Shown here piece after piece: positions 34,127 through 41,898 of a DNA stretch of 64,000 nt. The notes under the pieces are model-generated. The model saw nothing but the letters and a program-made list of their open reading frames with translations. It had not been told where the DNA came from and ran no database searches. Made by a program: the position numbers and the translations under genes. Source of the DNA: CBDFKF01 sp965248765 (GTDB lineage: Bacteria > Pseudomonadota > Alphaproteobacteria > VGEJ01). How positions within the stretch are numbered: position 1 is the stretch's first letter; each line of letters begins with the position of its first letter. The stretch is taken from assembly GCA_965248765.1 (NCBI GenBank), contig CBDFKF010000004.1, positions 992,001-1,056,000 of the forward strand. Direction: 5' to 3'.

Positions 34127-34700
34127 GTGGAAATTGCACAACAGGCGCGCAGCCTCCACCCGATCCTGGCGCGCCACGGAGAGAATGAGGCTGGGGCCTT
34201 TCAGGCGGCGGGGACGAGGGCGAGAGAACGGCTTTCGCTGCCTCGCCGGGTGATCGCGGTAATCGCGGCCCTGTTTCTGGCCGGCTGCATGTCGGGCGAC
34301 CATGGGGTGAAGCGGATCGCCGACGCGGGGGCTCGGCGGCATCGCAGGTGCGTGCATGTATCTACGGCCGGAAGCGGCAAGCTCGGGATCGCGGCCACGG
34401 TGGCGGGAACAATGGCGGGGTTGTTTCCCGGCAGCGGGATCAGCGCCTCGCTCGACAACCTGTATGCGGCCCGCACACGGCAAGCGGCGCTGGAGACCCG
34501 TCCAAGCGGGGTGCCCTCGCGCTGGCACAATCCCAGTACCGGCAATGCAGGCGCTATTGCGCCGACCCGCACCTACAAATCGGCCGGCGGAATCTACTGC
34601 AAGGAATACCAACTCACCGTGACCCCCGGCGGCGTCGCCGGGGCAAGCCCACGGCAACGCCTGTCGCCAGCCCGACCGCGCGTGGCGGGTATCGAACTGA
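34127..34700 (+). pseudogene. 17-kDa surface-antigen-like lipoprotein, frameshifted
   Basis: A lipoprotein-type signal (VIAVIAALFLAGC, lipobox LAGC) is followed by GSGKLGIAATVAGTMAGLFPGSG, the glycine-zipper part, then LYAARTRQAALETRPSG, HNPSTGNAGAIAPTRTY and GGIYCKEYQLTV. The expected end (AHGNACRQPDRAWRVSN, stop at 34698) is in another frame, so a slip occurred near 34640. A further frame problem probably lies around 34330, where the conserved GG repeats are missing. The true start is unclear. Confidence 0.65.
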
Positions 34701-34902
34701 CCCCGCGCTCGCCCGGGGCGGCCTACTCGACGCGGGAAGGACGGCGGTCGATTCAACCGTCCTTGCACGGACCAACCGCTCCAGCCCATCCGGTTCCAAT
34801 ACGTCACCAAGAGCGAGAGCTTGAGCCAGAGGTCGGTCAGGGCCGGATACCGGAGAGGGTGTCCCCGCCCGGTTCCGCATTCACGCAATCCCGGAGACCG
34901 AC

Positions 34903-35661
34903 ATGTCCGAACGCGATATCCGCGACATCCCGCTGTCCCAACTCGAACTCTCGCCCGGCAACGTGCGCAAGACGCCGGCCGACGCTTCGGCCTTCACCGA
35001 GCTCAAGGCCTCGATCGCCGCCCACGGGCTGCTCGAGAACCTGATTGCCCGCGCCATGGAACCCGGCACCGATTGCGTCGCGCGCTACGGGGTGATCGCC
35101 GGCGGCCGGCGGCTTGCCGCGATGCAGGCGCTGGCCGCCGAGGGCGCGCTGAAAGAGGACCACCCCGTGCCCTGCCATATGATCGACGGTATCGTGGCGG
35201 CCGAAGAAGTTTCGCTGGCCGAGAACACTGTCCGCGCCGCCATGCACCCGGCCGATCAGGTCGAGGCGTTCCGCCGCCTGGCCGATGCGGGCAGCACGGC
35301 CGCGGCCATCGCGGCCCGGTTCGGGGTCTCGGAACGCACCGTGGAGAAACGCCTGCGGCTCGGCAACGCCGCACCGGTGCTGCTTGAGGCCTACCGCGCG
35401 GGCGAGATCGATCTGGAAACGTTGATGGCCTTCGCCGTCACCACGGATCGGGTGCGCCAGAGCGCGGTCTGGGCGGCGGTGAGCCAGCAGGGCTACCGGC
35501 CCGGCGCCTGGCAGATCAAGCGCCTGCTGACCGAAGATCGGGTGCCGGCCACCTCCGCCATCGCGCGTTTCGTCGGCATCGAGGCTTACGAGGCGGCTGG
35601 CGGCAGGATCGACCGCGACCTGTTCGCACCAGCGGATAGATGGCCAGCGCAATTAAAATGA
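34903..35661 (+). CDS. parB: ParB/Spo0J-like partition protein, C-terminally truncated (copy 2)
   Basis: 252 residues and the same family as the broken copy at 26086 (MSERDIRDIPLSQLELSPGNVRKT, VIAGGRRLAAMQAL, LAENTVRAAMHPADQVEAFRRLA, FGVSERTVEKRLRLGNAAPVLLEAY). The amber position is a normal Tyr here (ARYGVIAGG). The match stops at RDLFAP near 35630, where the other copy goes on for at least 170 residues, and the last codons are foreign sequence. The ParB N-domain and HTH could still bind DNA. Similar upstream bases (GGAGACCG before the ATG) occur in both copies. Confidence 0.82.
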   Translation: MSERDIRDIPLSQLELSPGNVRKTPADASAFTELKASIAAHGLLENLIARAMEPGTDCVARYGVIAGGRRLAAMQALAAEGALKEDHPVPCHMIDGIVAAEEVSLAENTVRAAMHPADQVEAFRRLADAGSTAAAIAARFGVSERTVEKRLRLGNAAPVLLEAYRAGEIDLETLMAFAVTTDRVRQSAVWAAVSQQGYRPGAWQIKRLLTEDRVPATSAIARFVGIEAYEAAGGRIDRDLFAPADRWPAQLK

Positions 35662-35732
35662 CAAGAGTCGGGAGCACCAGCAAAAGTGTCAGCCGCGCCG
35701 TCGGAGCATGCGGACGCGGTTCGACGAACCGC

Positions 35733-36119
35733 CTACTGCGTCACCAGCTTGAGATAGGCGATGACATTGTCGCGGTCGGCGGCTTTCCTGAGGCCGGGAA
35801 AGGTCATCTTGCCTTTGGGCACCACTGCCCTGGGTTTCTCGAGGTACGCATTGAGGATCTCTTCGTCCCAAACGATGCCGGATTCGCGCATCGCCTTCGA
35901 GTACTTGAACCCTTCGACAGAGGCTGCGGCACGGCCGAGGATTCCGTGCAGGTTGGGACCCACCTTTTTCTGGCCGCGTGCCTCGACCGTGTGACAGGCC
36001 TTGCATTTCTTGAAGACCTTTTAGCCCTTGCCCGGATCGCCTTCGGCCAGAGCCGAGCTGACACCTATCACTAGCACCACGGTCGCCACCAGCGTGAGAC
36101 ATCCCGCTCTGCCCTTCAA
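35733..36119 (-). pseudogene. exported class I cytochrome c with an in-frame stop
   Basis: Reading from TTG 36119, a signal peptide (CLTLVATVVLVIGVSSALA) is followed by EGDPGKG, a TAA at 36021-36023, then KVFKKCKACHTVEARGQKKVGPNLHGILGRAAAS. The haem site C-x2-C-H and the Met ligand region (KGKMTFPGLR) are present and the C-terminus YLKLVTQ is normal. A single GAA to TAA change would explain the stop. Without readthrough the haem domain is not exported. Confidence 0.82.
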
Positions 36120-36168
36120 CGCACCCCCCTGGCTACACAGCCTCTGAGAATCTCGCGTCGTCTCGCAC

Positions 36169-37098
36169 CTACTCGGCGGCGGCCGGCGGCGGCTGTCGAG
36201 CCCGCGCGTTCAGGAGATAGAGACCAGCGATCATCAGGACCAGCGCGCCCCAGATCCATGAGCTCAAGGTGTCGCCGAAGATGATCAGACCCCACACGAC
36301 GCCCGCGATCGTGGCGATGTAGTTGGAGGTCGAGAAGAACACCGGCCCGGCGAGTCGAATGATCTCGAAGAAACATAGCCAGAAGACCGCGTAGAAGATG
36401 GCGACGGCAATGAGCGCCCACTCGCCCTCGCCGAAGCTCGTATCAAAGAACCACCAGCTGTCCGTCACCACCATCACCGGCAGCAGGAAGATCGCGGCGG
36501 CGAGCTGCACGCCTGCGGCGACCGAGACCGAGCGCGCCTCAGGTGGCCGGAATTTCGCGGCACTGATGGCACAGAACGCAAAGCAGAGCGGTGCCAGAAG
36601 CGCGACCACCACCCAACCCGCCATGCCGGGGTCGGGCAGGCTCGCTTCCGGCACAGTAATCAAGAGAACGCCGATCAGACCGAGCACAATGCCGCCGATG
36701 CTGAACCAGCGAAACCGCTCCATCAACAGCACCAGCGCCAGCAGATAGGTCATCATCGGCGTCAACGCTTGCCCCAGCGCTAACACCGAGGCGGGAACCT
36801 TGGGGGCGACAAAAGCGAGGATCGTAATCGGCAAGGCCATGCCGAGGACGCCGATGATGATATAGGTGCGGAGGTCCGCCCAGCCGCGGCTCGGCGGCGC
36901 GCCCCGCACGACGCTCAGCACCACAAGGATGATGCCAGAGATCGAGCATGACCAGAAGACATAGGGAATGAAGGGAACGCCGTCGACCGTGGCGATGCGG
37001 TTCAGCGAGAACATCAACCCCGTCCCGATCCCGGCGATGGCGAGCATGACGAGCGGCCACCACAACGCACGCCTGTCCGCTGTATCCGTCGCTGCCAT
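36169..37098 (-). CDS. EamA-family (DMT) inner-membrane transporter
   Basis: 309 residues from ATG 37098 (MAATDTADRRALWWPLVMLAIAG); an upstream in-frame ATG at 37179 would add a non-membrane leader. About ten hydrophobic helices in two repeats are visible, each ending in a typical EamA segment (PASVLALGQALTPMMTYLLAL and FFSTSNYIATIAGVVWGLIIFGD). These carriers export amino acids or other small metabolites. The substrate is unknown. No operon partner. Confidence 0.82.
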   Translation of the reverse strand: MAATDTADRRALWWPLVMLAIAGIGTGLMFSLNRIATVDGVPFIPYVFWSCSISGIILVVLSVVRGAPPSRGWADLRTYIIIGVLGMALPITILAFVAPKVPASVLALGQALTPMMTYLLALVLLMERFRWFSIGGIVLGLIGVLLITVPEASLPDPGMAGWVVVALLAPLCFAFCAISAAKFRPPEARSVSVAAGVQLAAAIFLLPVMVVTDSWWFFDTSFGEGEWALIAVAIFYAVFWLCFFEIIRLAGPVFFSTSNYIATIAGVVWGLIIFGDTLSSWIWGALVLMIAGLYLLNARARQPPPAAAE

Positions 37099-37210
37099 CG
37101 TGCTCACCGAATCCCTGCCGCCACCGAGCGGCCACACATAGCACGCACGCCACCTACGCGGAAGGCGCAGCACCCTCACCCTCCCGCTTAGCTTACGCTC
37201 GCGGGTCCCT

Positions 37211-37244
37211 CCCTCTCCTGCAGGCCCCGCCCTGCAGGAGAGGG
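37211..37244. repeat. long perfect hairpin upstream of the EamA gene
   Basis: Two 14-base arms (CCCTCTCCTGCAGG and its complement) are separated by CCCCGC. Similar CTCTCC/GGAGAGG palindromes are frequent intergenic repeats in GC-rich proteobacteria. A second partly similar segment lies at about 37260-37310. It may act as a terminator for neither gene, since the adjacent gene reads away. Confidence 0.5.
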
Positions 37245-37323
37245 TTTACTGTCGGCACTGAACCGCTCTCCTGCGCGGAAAGGCGCTGTGCGGGAGAGGG
37301 GGCGGGGGGGCTGAACCGGGTAG

Positions 37324-37359
37324 ATGGGTAACAGAATAGACCGGTGACATGGGTAACAG
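37324..37359. repeat. direct repeat ATGGGTAACAG, possible IS481-type end
   Basis: ATGGGTAACAG occurs at 37324 and 37349, 25 bases apart. Its form, with GACCGGTGACATGGGTAACAGG, resembles the ends of IS481-type elements as I remember them. No transposase is attached, so it would be a solitary end. Confidence 0.35.
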
Positions 37360-37459
37360 GTCAACTGCATGGAGAAGGAGTTCCGCATGCCCTGGAGTGT
37401 TGATCGGCGTGGAATATTGACCCCCTATCGGTGGTAATCGGCGTCCGAAATTGGCCCCC

Positions 37460-38032
37460 ATGGTTTGGCGTCTCAAGCGTCGGGCCGGTACCTTTTTCCC
37501 CGCGCACGAAATTCCACTCCGCCCCCCAATCCCGAAACCACGGTCAGAACGATTTTCAGCCCGATCATCTCGGCCCCGCCCCGCCTCCCTCGCACGAGAG
37601 ATCGGTGCTAAGTCGTCGTCGTTGGACAGCCAGGGAAGCTCCCATGCTACGCAAGAAGGTCACGGTCGATGGCCACCGCGCGTAACCAGGTGTAAAGAAA
37701 CCTGACACTTCCACCAGACACCGGCCGACGAAGGCTTCTCTGCGCAAACCGATTATTTCTGCGGGTTGGGAGCCCGCGATACCCGGCCGGGTCACTGTCA
37801 GCCTGCTTTACACCGAGGGATCTACCAGGCACCGCGAACATGACCCGCCTAATGGCCGGAATGGGTCTTGGTTGTGTAGGAACGCGGCGGCGTTGGCGGT
37901 CGGACGTAGCGGCCCGAGGCTGATGTGAGCGAGCCGTTCATCTAGCTCAGTGGGTAACCTGAGTCATCTAAGAGAAGCTCAGGTCGGGCGGTCTGGCGTT
38001 TCGTGGGCGTTGGAGCCAGGAAGTTGCGTTTC
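37460..38032. other. unassigned stretch inside the IS cluster
   Basis: About 570 bases without a convincing gene. It carries the reverse-complement copy of the 19-base motif at 37690-37708. The rest is probably insertion-sequence debris. Confidence 0.4.
37690..37708 (-). promoter_or_regulatory. second copy of the 19-base motif found at 16281
   Basis: On the minus strand this is GTGTCAGGTTTCTTTACAC, identical over 19 bases (20 counting the next C) to 16281-16299. No intact gene lies close by on either side, so here it may be a relic of a lost promoter or a repeat element. Confidence 0.4.
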
Positions 38033-38455
38033 CTATGCCCTGATGGCCGCGATCAGCAGCCCGGTGCCGAGGATGTTCATGACACGGGTGAGGTTATAGG
38101 CGAGTACGTGCAGCGCCATCTCGGTGCTGACGCGTTGTGAGCGTCTTCATCAGGAAGTGGGTTGCGCCCATCGGGGCTTTGATCGTGCCGAAGGGATGCT
38201 CGACCGTCTCGCGGCGCTGGCGCATCTTCTCCGGATGCTCGTCGAGCCGCCTCTGAACAGCCTCGAGAACATGCTCGTGCTCCCAGCGGGTGATCCGGCG
38301 CTCTCTGCCCGTGGTGCAGCGGTGCTTGATGGCGCAGCTCAGACACGCGTTGGTCCAGTAGCGGCGTAAGGCCAGGCCCTTTTCCTCAGTCGTGTATCGA
38401 TACCTCAGCCTTTCGTTGGCCGGGCAGATGTAGATGTCCTTTTGCGGCCGACTGT
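38033..38455 (-). pseudogene. IS1182-type transposase, C-terminal remnant
   Basis: The minus strand reads DIYICPANERLRYRYTTEEKGL, NACLSCAIKHRCTTGRERRITRWEHEHVLEA, RRETVEHPFGTIKAPMGATHFL and, after a frameshift near 38135, EMALHVLAYNLTRVMNILGTGLLIAAIRA to a TAG at 38033. This includes the Cys-rich segment that the element at 19 kb has lost. Everything upstream of DIYIC is missing, replaced by the istB-bearing sequence. Confidence 0.82.
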
Positions 38456-38486
38456 CGGCGCTACGACCGCCTGAGGGGGGCCGGCC

Positions 38487-39215
38487 ATGGAGCGTCATGA
38501 GGTGCTGGCGATGATGACAACGCTGAAGCTCGCGGGGATGCGCGCCGCCTATGACGACATCCTTGCCGACGGGCTCAAGCGCCGTCATCCGGTGCAACAG
38601 ATCTTCGGCGCTCTGCTGAGGGCCGAGATCGCCGACAAGACGGCACGCTCGATCAAGTACCAGATGGCGTCCGCCAGGCTGCCGGCGGCCAAGGAGCTGG
38701 CCGAGTTCGACTTCGCCGCCTCGCCGGTCAACGAGCCCCTGATCCGCGACCTCGCAATGGGCGGCCTCCTCGAAGCCAAGCGCAACATCGTGCTGGTCGG
38801 CGGCACCGGCACCGGCAAGACCCATCTCGCCGTCGCCATCGCGCGGTCCTGCATCCGCAAGGGCGCGCACGGCCGCTTCTACAACGTCGTCGACCTGGTC
38901 AATCTCCTCGAGGCCGAGATCCGCTCCGGACGCCAGGGCCGCACCGCGGACCAGCTCACCCGGCGCGACTTCGTCATCCTCGACGAACTCGGCTACCTGC
39001 CCTTCGCCCAGGCCGGCGGGCAGCTGCTCTTCCACCTCATGAGCCGGCTCTACGAGCGCACCTCGATCGTCATCACCACCAACCTCGCCGTCGGCGAATG
39101 GCCGTCCGTCTTCGGCGACCCCAAGATGACCACAGCCCTGCTCGACCGCCTGACCCATCATTGCGAGGTCATCGAGACCGGAAACGAGAGCTGGCGCTTC
39201 AAGAACCGTTCATAG
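38487..39215 (+). CDS. istB: IstB-type ATPase of a second IS21 group
   Basis: 242 residues. Walker A VGGTGTGKTH, Walker B FVILDELGYLPF and SIVITTNLAVGEW are intact. It differs clearly from the IstB at 17 kb (start MERHEVLAMMTTLKLAGMRAAYDD). istA should lie upstream but is absent, so the ATPase has no transposase partner here. The element's end follows within 90 bp. Confidence 0.88.
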   Translation: MERHEVLAMMTTLKLAGMRAAYDDILADGLKRRHPVQQIFGALLRAEIADKTARSIKYQMASARLPAAKELAEFDFAASPVNEPLIRDLAMGGLLEAKRNIVLVGGTGTGKTHLAVAIARSCIRKGAHGRFYNVVDLVNLLEAEIRSGRQGRTADQLTRRDFVILDELGYLPFAQAGGQLLFHLMSRLYERTSIVITTNLAVGEWPSVFGDPKMTTALLDRLTHHCEVIETGNESWRFKNRS

Positions 39216-39306
39216 TCCGGCGCCGGCCGTCCCCGCGGCCCGGTTGCCACTCAGGGGGGGCAATATTGCACGCCGATCGGGGGGCAAACTTCAAAGCCGA
39301 TTGACA

Positions 39307-39442
39307 ATCCGGGGCCGAAGACGCGGCGATACTCGCCATCCACCATCGCGACGTAGGCGTCATGATCGGGGTGGTCGCCGTCAAAGTAGATGGGATCGTC
39401 GCGTATGGCGTCGAGCTGGCGCTGGCTCAGCGGCTTGAGCAT
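39307..39442 (-). pseudogene. N-terminal fragment of a second MLKPLS-type protein, cut by the IS21 end
   Basis: From ATG 39442 the frame reads MLKPLSQRQLDAIRDDPI, then FDGDHPDHDAYVAMVDGEYRRVFGPG before entering IS sequence at about 39306. It is closely similar to the first 45 residues of the protein at 8760-9629. Everything beyond was removed or displaced by the insertion. Confidence 0.72.
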
Positions 39443-39594
39443 CGGTGTGTTCCTCATGAATGTGGGGTTTCTATAGGGCATTATACCCGCAATCATTGCG
39501 AGATGCCATTATTATGGGATATGCAAGGTTCCGCAGCGCACGCACCGAACGCCGCGCGACGTGGAGAGTGCTGAGTCGGCCCGGCTGGGCCGCG

Positions 39595-40494
39595 CTAGAA
39601 GAACGCGAGCGCGCGGACCTCGATGCTCTCGCGCGGCGGCGCATCCGGTGGCGAGGTTGGGTCCTCGAACGAGGCATGGGCGGTGAATCGCGCCCGGCCG
39701 TCGGTCTCCGAGTCATAACAAGTGAAGACCATCGCCTCGTCCCGCGTCATGTGCGGGAAGTAGTGCCAGCGGTGCGCCGGATTGAAAGCGATGTGGTAGA
39801 TCTCGCCGACCCGATCGATGTGCCGTCGCTCGGCCGCGATCAGGTCGCCCGCCGCGATCGTCCGGGCATCGCAGATGGCCAGCGGATCGCGCTCAACCGT
39901 CGCGCCGATCGGCCGCCACACCTGAACCACCGCGACGCGCTTCTCGAGCAGCGCCGCGGCCTCGTCTGGCAGCAGGTCACGCACCCGCTGCGGCCCCGAC
40001 CATTCGGTGTAGTCGTTGTGCACGATACGCACCGGCTCACGCAGCCGCTTCGCCTCATCGCCGGTGCGGATGGTGTGATCGAAGATCAGCGCGCGCCGTG
40101 CCCCCGTGCGGCTTTTCACCAGCCGCTCGACCTCGCCGTAATACACCGCTTTGAGTTCGTCTTCATCGAAGAAGTCGGTAACCGCCGTGGCATCGTCGGC
40201 CAACTCGAAGCCCTGGCGTGCGAGCGTGAGGGAATCGCGGATCGGCCGTCCGTTCCAGATCGCGACCGTGCGCTCGTCGTAGGTGCCGGTGCGCTGATAG
40301 AGGCGCCCGCCTTCGGCGACCGAGGCCGACACCGGTTTTTCGTCGGTCGCCACCGAGTAGGTGAACCCGCCCTCGACGAACTTGCGCGGCTCCGCCGGCG
40401 CCTCCGTACCCTCCGGCCGTGCGCTCACCTCACCCGGCGCGGCGCTCGCGGGCTCCGCCCCGCCGCTTCTGCGGCCGCCGCCGGTACGAGCCAT
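39595..40494 (-). CDS. CmcJ/NvfI-type oxidoreductase
   Basis: 299 residues. Recognisable blocks are GFELADDATAVTDFFDEDELKAVYYGEVERLVK, FDHTIR, VRIVHNDYTEWSGPQRVRDLL, VQVWRPIGATVERDPLAICDARTI and EIYHIAFNPAHRWHYFPHMTRDEAMVFTCYDS. This is the CmcJ/NvfI family, including fungal and cephamycin-cluster proteins that resemble 2-oxoglutarate-type hydroxylases. The first 64 bp overlap the end of the amidohydrolase gene, with which it shares strand, so both are probably one operon. The first about 35 residues are disordered; substrate unknown. Confidence 0.82.
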   Translation of the reverse strand: MARTGGGRRSGGAEPASAAPGEVSARPEGTEAPAEPRKFVEGGFTYSVATDEKPVSASVAEGGRLYQRTGTYDERTVAIWNGRPIRDSLTLARQGFELADDATAVTDFFDEDELKAVYYGEVERLVKSRTGARRALIFDHTIRTGDEAKRLREPVRIVHNDYTEWSGPQRVRDLLPDEAAALLEKRVAVVQVWRPIGATVERDPLAICDARTIAAGDLIAAERRHIDRVGEIYHIAFNPAHRWHYFPHMTRDEAMVFTCYDSETDGRARFTAHASFEDPTSPPDAPPRESIEVRALAFF

Positions 40495-41728
40495 CCTTCA
40501 TGATCATCAGGATCTTGTCGTTGTCCTGGAGCAGCGTGATGTCGGCGAGCGGATCGCCATCGACCATGATTAGATCGGCGAGGAAGCCCTGCTTGACCAT
40601 GCCGAGCTCCGGCGTGCCGCCCATCGCAAAGGCCTCGCCGCCGTACTTGGTCGCCGCCTTCAGCGTATCGGCCGGGCTGAAGCCCAACAGGTTGACGAAG
40701 TGCTCGAGCTCGCGGGCATCGGTGCCGTGGGGGTTGTAGACGAAGCCGTAATCCCCAAACGGTAAGACTCGGATGCCGCGCTTGTGCATCTTCCGCATGG
40801 TCGAATAGACCACCTCGAGCTCGGCATTGAAGCCGCCTAGCCTGACCACGTCCTCGGTCATCCCGTAGTCCTGGGCCTCGTTCGCGCTCACGTAGATAAA
40901 GCCGAACGCCGGGCACACCCAGTGCTCGTTCCTCTTGGCCTCGAGCGCATCGAGCGTCTTCTCATCGGCGAACGTGGCGTGGTGGATGAGCTGCACCCCG
41001 TACTTGAGGCACCACCGTACGGAATCGGTCGAGCGGGCGTGGGCGCACATCCACTTGCCGCGCGAGTGTGCGACTTCCGCGGCGGCCGCGACTTCATCCT
41101 CGCTGCAGGTGTTCATGGCTGAGTGAGCCGCCCCGCTAAGCTGCGCGCCGACGTCATCGCCCGAGATGTTGAGCTTGATGATGTCGACGCCCTCGCGAAT
41201 CATCTCACGGACGTTGCGCCGGAACTCGTCGGGGCCGTCGCACAAAATCTCGAACGATTGGTGATGCATGTGCAGTTGGCGTGTATCGCCGAGCGCGGCG
41301 GTGCTGGCGAAGGCCGGGCTGGCCGCGCGCAGGCGCGGGCCCTCGACGCGGCCCGAGTTGATCTCGTTGCGTACAACGAGGTCGAGTCGCGGTTTGGCTG
41401 AGGCTGCACCGATCAGCGCGGTGAAGCCGCAGTCGAACACCCGCTGGGCAATCCCCAGGGTCTGCAAGATGTGCTCCTCGGGCGGGGTATCGCCGAGATC
41501 GGTCACGTTCAGCACATCGGTGTAGGAGATGTGGCTGTGGCAGTTGACCATGCCCGGCATCAGCGTCGCGCCGTCGCCATCGACAACACTCGCGCCATCC
41601 CGCGCGAGCTGATCCCGCCCCTTGGCCACGGTCTTGATGCGGTTGCCCTGCACCAGCACCTCGCCCGGGAACGGCGCCTTCCCGGAGCCGTCAAAAATCT
41701 TCACGTTCGTGAACAGCTGATTGGCCAT
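40430..41728 (-). CDS. metal-dependent amidohydrolase, imidazolonepropionase-like
   Basis: 432 residues from ATG 41728, which has a strong Shine-Dalgarno (CAGGAGGG) just upstream. H64-x-H66 (NCHSHIS), the VDIIKLNISGDD segment (possible carboxylated Lys), HARSTDSVRW and IHHATFAD histidines, and an Asp near FGDYGFVYNPHG are present. The C-terminal GFLADLIMVDGDPLADI is the usual sandwich strand. Family members cleave cyclic amides, prolidipeptides or imidazolones. The last 20 residues (RRRPQKRRGG…) are basic and lie over the CmcJ start. Reads divergently from ggt. Confidence 0.82.
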   Translation of the reverse strand: MANQLFTNVKIFDGSGKAPFPGEVLVQGNRIKTVAKGRDQLARDGASVVDGDGATLMPGMVNCHSHISYTDVLNVTDLGDTPPEEHILQTLGIAQRVFDCGFTALIGAASAKPRLDLVVRNEINSGRVEGPRLRAASPAFASTAALGDTRQLHMHHQSFEILCDGPDEFRRNVREMIREGVDIIKLNISGDDVGAQLSGAAHSAMNTCSEDEVAAAAEVAHSRGKWMCAHARSTDSVRWCLKYGVQLIHHATFADEKTLDALEAKRNEHWVCPAFGFIYVSANEAQDYGMTEDVVRLGGFNAELEVVYSTMRKMHKRGIRVLPFGDYGFVYNPHGTDARELEHFVNLLGFSPADTLKAATKYGGEAFAMGGTPELGMVKQGFLADLIMVDGDPLADITLLQDNDKILMIMKDGSYRRRPQKRRGGARERRAG

Positions 41729-41898
41729 GTCGCCCTCCTGCCGTGAGGTGCCCGGCCCCCGTCTCAGGGGCCGCAATGCCCACCGGCAACAGCCTAGAGC
41801 CCGATGGACAATGGGGGAAGCGCATTCGACGCGGCGGTCCCGCGGCGCTAGGCTGCGTCACACAAAAGCCCAGCCGGGCCCTGAGAGAGCGTCCCTGA

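Larger units (their letters stand above)
37398..39306 (+). mobile_element. second IS21-type element, internally replaced (istA missing)
   Basis: The left end TGTTGATCGGCGTGGAATATTGACCCCC (in two blocks) and the right end, reverse of TGTCAATCGGCTTTG…GCCCCCC with a doubled CGCCGATCGGGGGGCAA motif, look like opposite ends of one IS21-like element. Only istB is left inside. The istA place is filled by an IS1182-type fragment and unassigned sequence. No matching target duplication is seen at the borders. Confidence 0.55.

Noticed and set aside
36021..36023. Ochre codon in cytochrome c as programmed readthrough
   Set aside because: It lies where a Glu-type codon is expected, and no stimulating structure or family precedent is known to me.
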